Source: Actinomycetes bacterium (GTDB taxonomy: Bacteria; Actinomycetota; Acidimicrobiia; Acidimicrobiales; Palsa-688). Taken from it: a DNA stretch of 16,323 bases. The stretch spans positions 1-16,323 of the forward strand of contig JAKAXG010000020.1 in the NCBI GenBank assembly GCA_021827225.1, read 5' to 3'. Every line of letters begins with the position of its first letter. The first letter of the stretch is position 1. The notes under the pieces are model-generated. The model was not told where the DNA came from and made no database searches. It was given only the letters and a program-made list of their open reading frames with translations. A program made the position numbers and the translations under genes. Of this stretch, positions 13,278 through 16,323 are shown in pieces.

Positions 13278-13541
13278 TCAGGTCCGTAGCCGGCGGGCCA
13301 GGATCCGCGGTACCAGGACATCGAGCGTGGAGCGCTCGATCCCGTAGTGGTCGCGGTGTTCCACGTCCTCCCACCACGCCCGGGCCTGGCGCGAGACCCG
13401 GTGGCGCAGGTAATCGAACTCCTCCAGGGCGGCGGCGACGAGTACGACGCCGGCCGCGAACTCGATCCATCTGCGGGACGGCATGCTGCTACGGGATGTC
13501 ACAGGCGCGAGTGTGGACCCGGTGCGCGAACCGGCCGTCAC
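13278..13541 (-). CDS. small single-pass membrane protein, hypothetical
   Basis: An 87-residue frame. Residues 1-24 are polar. A hydrophobic segment at about 26-40 (IEFAAGVVLVAAALEE) is followed by a charged, Arg/His/Trp-rich cytoplasmic-type tail. I do not recognise the family. It begins 22 nt after the stop of the GGDEF/EAL gene, which suggests cotranscription. The GTG at 13541 touches an AGGAGGGG, which is too close for a normal ribosome site. An ATG at 13484 would give 68 residues starting just before the hydrophobic segment. If 13484 is the true start, the imperfect dyad at 13498-13518 would lie upstream of the gene. Confidence 0.6.
   Translation of the reverse strand: MTAGSRTGSTLAPVTSRSSMPSRRWIEFAAGVVLVAAALEEFDYLRHRVSRQARAWWEDVEHRDHYGIERSTLDVLVPRILARRLRT
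13498..13518. promoter_or_regulatory. imperfect dyad related to the GTCAC/GTGAC sites
   Basis: On the minus strand this reads GTC-CACACTCGCG-CC-TGTGAC. The 10-mer CACACTCGCG is identical to bases 5729-5738 in the dyad ahead of the first LuxR gene, and a GTGAC half-site ends both. It lies within the proposed N-terminal codons of the 87-codon gene, or 14-34 nt upstream of that gene's alternative ATG at 13484. The symmetry is weaker than at the other two sites. Confidence 0.2.
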
Positions 13542-13563
13542 CCCTCCTGGATGAGAGCCGGTC

Positions 13564-16323
13564 TCAGCCTCGAGACCCGTTGGGCACGGCGCAGACCCGG
13601 GGTGCCGTTACCAGATCCTCCGGAGGGACCGGCCGGCCGAATAGGAAGCCCTGGAGGTAGGGAACCCCGAGCCGCTCCAGGTGTTCCCGCTGTTCTTCGG
13701 TCTCCACCCCTTCGGCCACGGTCGGAAGCTTGAGGACCCGGCAGAGAGCGACGATGGCCTCGAGCATGGCGGCCGCCCGCGGGTCCCGCCCGAAGTCCAC
13801 GAACGACCTGTCTATCTTGACGAAGTCGAACGGGAGCCGGGCCAGGTGGGACAGGGAGGAGTGCCCGGTTCCGAAGTCGTCCATCCCCACCTCCAGGCCC
13901 AGGGACCTGAGCGCGTTGATGGCTGTGGTCGCCCGGTCCAGGTCGGCCATCACCGCGCTTTCCGTGACCTCGAGGGAGATGTCGGCCGGATCCGCGCCGC
14001 TCTCCTCGAGCGCGCGCCGGACCACGGACACGACATCGGAGCCGGTGAGCTGCAGGCCCGAGATGTTTATCGACACCCGGCTCGGGGATCCGACCCGGCT
14101 CCATTCCGCCGACTGGCGCAAGGCCGTGCGCAGGACCCACTCCCCGAGCGGGAGGATGAGTCCGGAACTTTCCGCGTAGTCGATGAACTGCCCGGGGGCG
14201 AGAAGTCCCGCCGTCGGATGCTGCCATCTCAGGAGGGCCTCGCTGCCGACCACCATCCCCGTGCGGGAGTCGACGATAGGTTGGTAGTGGAGCCTGAACT
14301 CATCCCGGGTGAGCGCCATCCTGATGCCCGAGACGGCGTCGAGTTGCTCGGAGGCCCGGGCCCTCATCTGGGGGGCGAAGACCGCCGAGCAGTCCTTCCC
14401 CGACTGCTTGGCCGCGTACATGGCCATGTCCGCTTCGGCCAGCAGATCATCAGCGGCCACCGCCGAATCCCGGGCGACGGCGTAGCCGACACTCGCGGTC
14501 ACCGAGATGGTCTGGGTGCCGAGATCGATCGGGTGGCCCACAGCCCGACGGATCCGCTCGGCCAGAGCTGCCGTGGCCGCCTCGTCGGCGTCCTCGCACA
14601 TCACCACGAACTCGTCGCCGCCCAGGCGGGCGACGGTGTCGGACCCCCGGGCCGACGCGGTGATCCGGGTGGCGACCGAGGACACCACGGCGTCGCCGGC
14701 GGAGTGCCCGAGGGTGTCGTTCACCAGCTTGAAGTTGTCCAGGTCCACGAACAGGACCGAGACGCTGCCGTCCCGGCGACCGAGCCGGGCCAGCGCGTCC
14801 GCCAGCTGGTGCTTCACCAGCACCCGGTTCGGCAGGCCGGTGAGATGGTCGTGCATGGCCTGGCGGCGCAGCTCCTCTTCGATCCGTCGGCGGGTGAGCG
14901 CCGCGGCCACGACGTTGGCCACCGCTTCCAGGAACGAGATCTCGTCACGCGAGAAGGCCCGTAGCCGGCAGGAGTGCACCGTGAGCGAGCCACCGGCCCC
15001 GGCCGAGGGCCTGATCGGAGTCGAGGCTCCGCTGCTGAACCCGTCGGGCAGCTGATTGCCCGGGCCGTCCGGGTCCGCCGGGTTGCGGTTCCAGATGACC
15101 GGCCCTCCCAGGTGGTGGGCGGCGGCCGACAGGCTGCATTCCTCGCCGGGGTGGCAGGGGGCCGCCGGTCCGTGGTCGGGATGGCCCGCCTCGAAGGAGA
15201 TGCACACCCGGCCGTCCGCCCATTCGGTCGCTATCACGCAGCGGTCGACGTCGAGGACGGTCGCAACCGTCTCGACCGTGTTGCCGAGCAGGTTCTCGAT
15301 CGGTCCGCCTTCCAGGGCGGCGCTGCTGAGGGCGGCTGCGGCTTCCTGCTGGGCGGTTCGTCTGCGGCGGACCGTCACGTCGCGGGTGGTCACGACCACG
15401 GCGGCGATGGCCGGGTCGTCGAGGCGGTTGTGGGCGATGGATTCCATCCAGCGCCACGAACCGTCCCGGTGGGCGATCCGGTACTCGAGCTTCGCCTCCC
15501 GGTGTTCCCCGGAGGCGACGGCGCGGAACCGCTGGCCCGCTGCCGTGTCGTCCGGGTGGACGTAGGAGAGCGGGTCCAGGCCGAGGAGGTCCTCGGGCCG
15601 GTAGCCGAGCTGGCGGGTGACGGCGGGGCTGCAGTACAGGTAACGACCTTCGCGGTCGTGCAGCGAGACGATGTCCCAGGAGTTCGCCACGAGGGCCCGG
15701 AAGCGCCGCTCGCTGGCCTCCAGGCGGTCCTGGTACTGGCGCTCCTCTGTGACATCCCGGACGTTCAGCACCATGGCCGCCACGCTGGGGTCGCCGAAGA
15801 GGTTGGTCGTGGTGACCTCGGCATGGCGCCACGAGCCATCCGAGTGTCGGACCCGGTACTCCGAGACCTGGGGTCGGGCCACCCCGGCCAGATGGCCCTC
15901 CAGCCTGCTCCTGGCCACGTCCAGCTCGGCCGGATGGATGAAGTCGAGGGCGCTCCTGCCCTCCAGTTCGGCCGGGCGGTGCCCCAGCAGCCGGAGGGAG
16001 GCCGGCGAGGCGTAGGTGATGCGGCCCTCCCGGTCCAGGAGGATGGTGGTGTCCGCGGCGTGGGCCACCAGCGCCCGGAACCTGCCCTCCGAGCGCCTGA
16101 GCCGGTCCTCCGCCTCGGCCAGGTCGGTCAGGTTCACCACCTGGGTGAGCAGGCCGATGGGCTCGCCGCCGGTGCTGCGCAGCACCGTGGTCGTACGTAT
16201 CACCGAGATGATGGAGCCGTCCTTGCGGACGTAGCGCTTCTTGACCCGGTCGGCTGATACCTGTCCCGTGAGCAGAAGCTCCATCGTGGCGTGCGACCGC
16301 TCCCGCTCACCGGGGTGGGTGCC
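13564..16323 (-). CDS. PAS-PAS-PAS-GAF-GGDEF-EAL cyclic-di-GMP enzyme, N-terminus beyond the right edge
   Basis: The frame runs open from the right edge; the 13 codons before ATG 16284 (HPGERERSHAT then MELLLTGQ) continue a PAS domain, so that ATG is not the start. Counting from it, the end of one PAS/PAC domain is at 1-55, a full PAS at 65-180, another at 190-305, and a GAF-like domain at about 325-465. The GGDEF domain follows (470-635), with an intact GGDEF at 555-559 and an I-site RGSD at 546-549. The EAL domain (640-890) keeps EALLRW at 682-687, NIS at 740-742, EVTES, DDFGTG at 802-807, KIDRSF and VAEGVET. Both c-di-GMP synthesis and hydrolysis sites therefore look usable. No membrane segment is seen in the visible part, so it is probably a cytoplasmic sensor of redox, ligand or light cues through its PAS/GAF domains. 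A small membrane-protein gene follows 22 nt after its stop. Confidence 0.95.
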   Translation of the reverse strand, partial: GTHPGERERSHATMELLLTGQVSADRVKKRYVRKDGSIISVIRTTTVLRSTGGEPIGLLTQVVNLTDLAEAEDRLRRSEGRFRALVAHAADTTILLDREGRITYASPASLRLLGHRPAELEGRSALDFIHPAELDVARSRLEGHLAGVARPQVSEYRVRHSDGSWRHAEVTTTNLFGDPSVAAMVLNVRDVTEERQYQDRLEASERRFRALVANSWDIVSLHDREGRYLYCSPAVTRQLGYRPEDLLGLDPLSYVHPDDTAAGQRFRAVASGEHREAKLEYRIAHRDGSWRWMESIAHNRLDDPAIAAVVVTTRDVTVRRRRTAQQEAAAALSSAALEGGPIENLLGNTVETVATVLDVDRCVIATEWADGRVCISFEAGHPDHGPAAPCHPGEECSLSAAAHHLGGPVIWNRNPADPDGPGNQLPDGFSSGASTPIRPSAGAGGSLTVHSCRLRAFSRDEISFLEAVANVVAAALTRRRIEEELRRQAMHDHLTGLPNRVLVKHQLADALARLGRRDGSVSVLFVDLDNFKLVNDTLGHSAGDAVVSSVATRITASARGSDTVARLGGDEFVVMCEDADEAATAALAERIRRAVGHPIDLGTQTISVTASVGYAVARDSAVAADDLLAEADMAMYAAKQSGKDCSAVFAPQMRARASEQLDAVSGIRMALTRDEFRLHYQPIVDSRTGMVVGSEALLRWQHPTAGLLAPGQFIDYAESSGLILPLGEWVLRTALRQSAEWSRVGSPSRVSINISGLQLTGSDVVSVVRRALEESGADPADISLEVTESAVMADLDRATTAINALRSLGLEVGMDDFGTGHSSLSHLARLPFDFVKIDRSFVDFGRDPRAAAMLEAIVALCRVLKLPTVAEGVETEEQREHLERLGVPYLQGFLFGRPVPPEDLVTAPRVCAVPNGSRG

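Noticed and set aside
13681..16257. Two 427-codon plus-strand frames antisense to the GGDEF/EAL gene
   Set aside because: The minus strand carries unmistakable PAS, GGDEF and EAL motifs. The plus frames have none and read as codon-mirrored shadows.
16282..16284. ATG as the start of the PAS/GGDEF/EAL gene
   Set aside because: The frame continues upstream to the edge with PAS-like sequence (HPGERERSH), and the ATG falls inside that domain.
1..16323. CRISPR array, tRNA, rRNA, insertion sequence or prophage genes
   Set aside because: No regularly spaced repeats, RNA-gene signatures, transposase or integrase motifs were recognised on either strand.

Overview
The window comes from a high-GC bacterium with actinobacterial character, perhaps Acidimicrobiia or a relative; the class is a guess. 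Supporting signs are strong GC bias at third codon positions, GTG starts, a secreted protein ending in an LAFTG (class E type) sortase signal, a DUF4012 envelope protein, a SHOCT-domain membrane protein, and two tandem giant MalT/LAL-type LuxR regulators. I recognise no rRNA, tRNA, CRISPR array, transposase or phage gene. No stretch longer than about 210 bases lacks a gene.

Left part (1-5571). On the minus strand, a small Fe-S ferredoxin is followed 4 nt later by a Pro/Gly/Ser-rich membrane-anchored protein that runs off the left edge. Divergent from them, on the plus strand, is a two-gene surface unit: an LAFTG-anchored secreted protein, then a 796-residue DUF4012 membrane protein 21 nt downstream. 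Converging on this unit are a polytopic membrane protein and its small upstream partner. The membrane protein's disordered tail overlaps the 3' end of the DUF4012 gene by 122 nt.

Centre (5779-11125). Two consecutive plus-strand genes encode large LuxR regulators of 891 and 868 residues. Each has an N-terminal P-loop NTPase, a helical-repeat middle and a C-terminal LuxR helix-turn-helix. The first has clear Walker A and B motifs. The second lacks roughly 35 residues between Walker A and the Walker B position, and its Walker B is degenerate. A perfect 9-nt-arm dyad lies between them.

Right part (11148-16323). Four minus-strand genes read leftwards. First is a multi-PAS/GAF/GGDEF/EAL cyclic-di-GMP enzyme whose start lies beyond the right edge. 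It is followed by a small single-TM protein, a PLD_N/SHOCT-type membrane protein, a perfect 14-bp intergenic hairpin, and a 482-residue polytopic membrane protein.

How it may fit together (inference): the window looks like an envelope and signalling neighbourhood, with surface proteins, membrane proteins of unknown role, two large ligand- or partner-responsive regulators and a c-di-GMP sensor enzyme. An inverted repeat with identical geometry, GTCAC-N9-GTGAC, precedes both the first LuxR gene and the SHOCT gene. A related imperfect site lies inside or just upstream of the 87-codon gene. This raises the possibility that one regulator links the centre and right blocks. I see no complete, clearly new biochemical system. 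The strongest oddities are the regulator pair, the shared dyads, the intergenic hairpin and the 122-nt convergent overlap.
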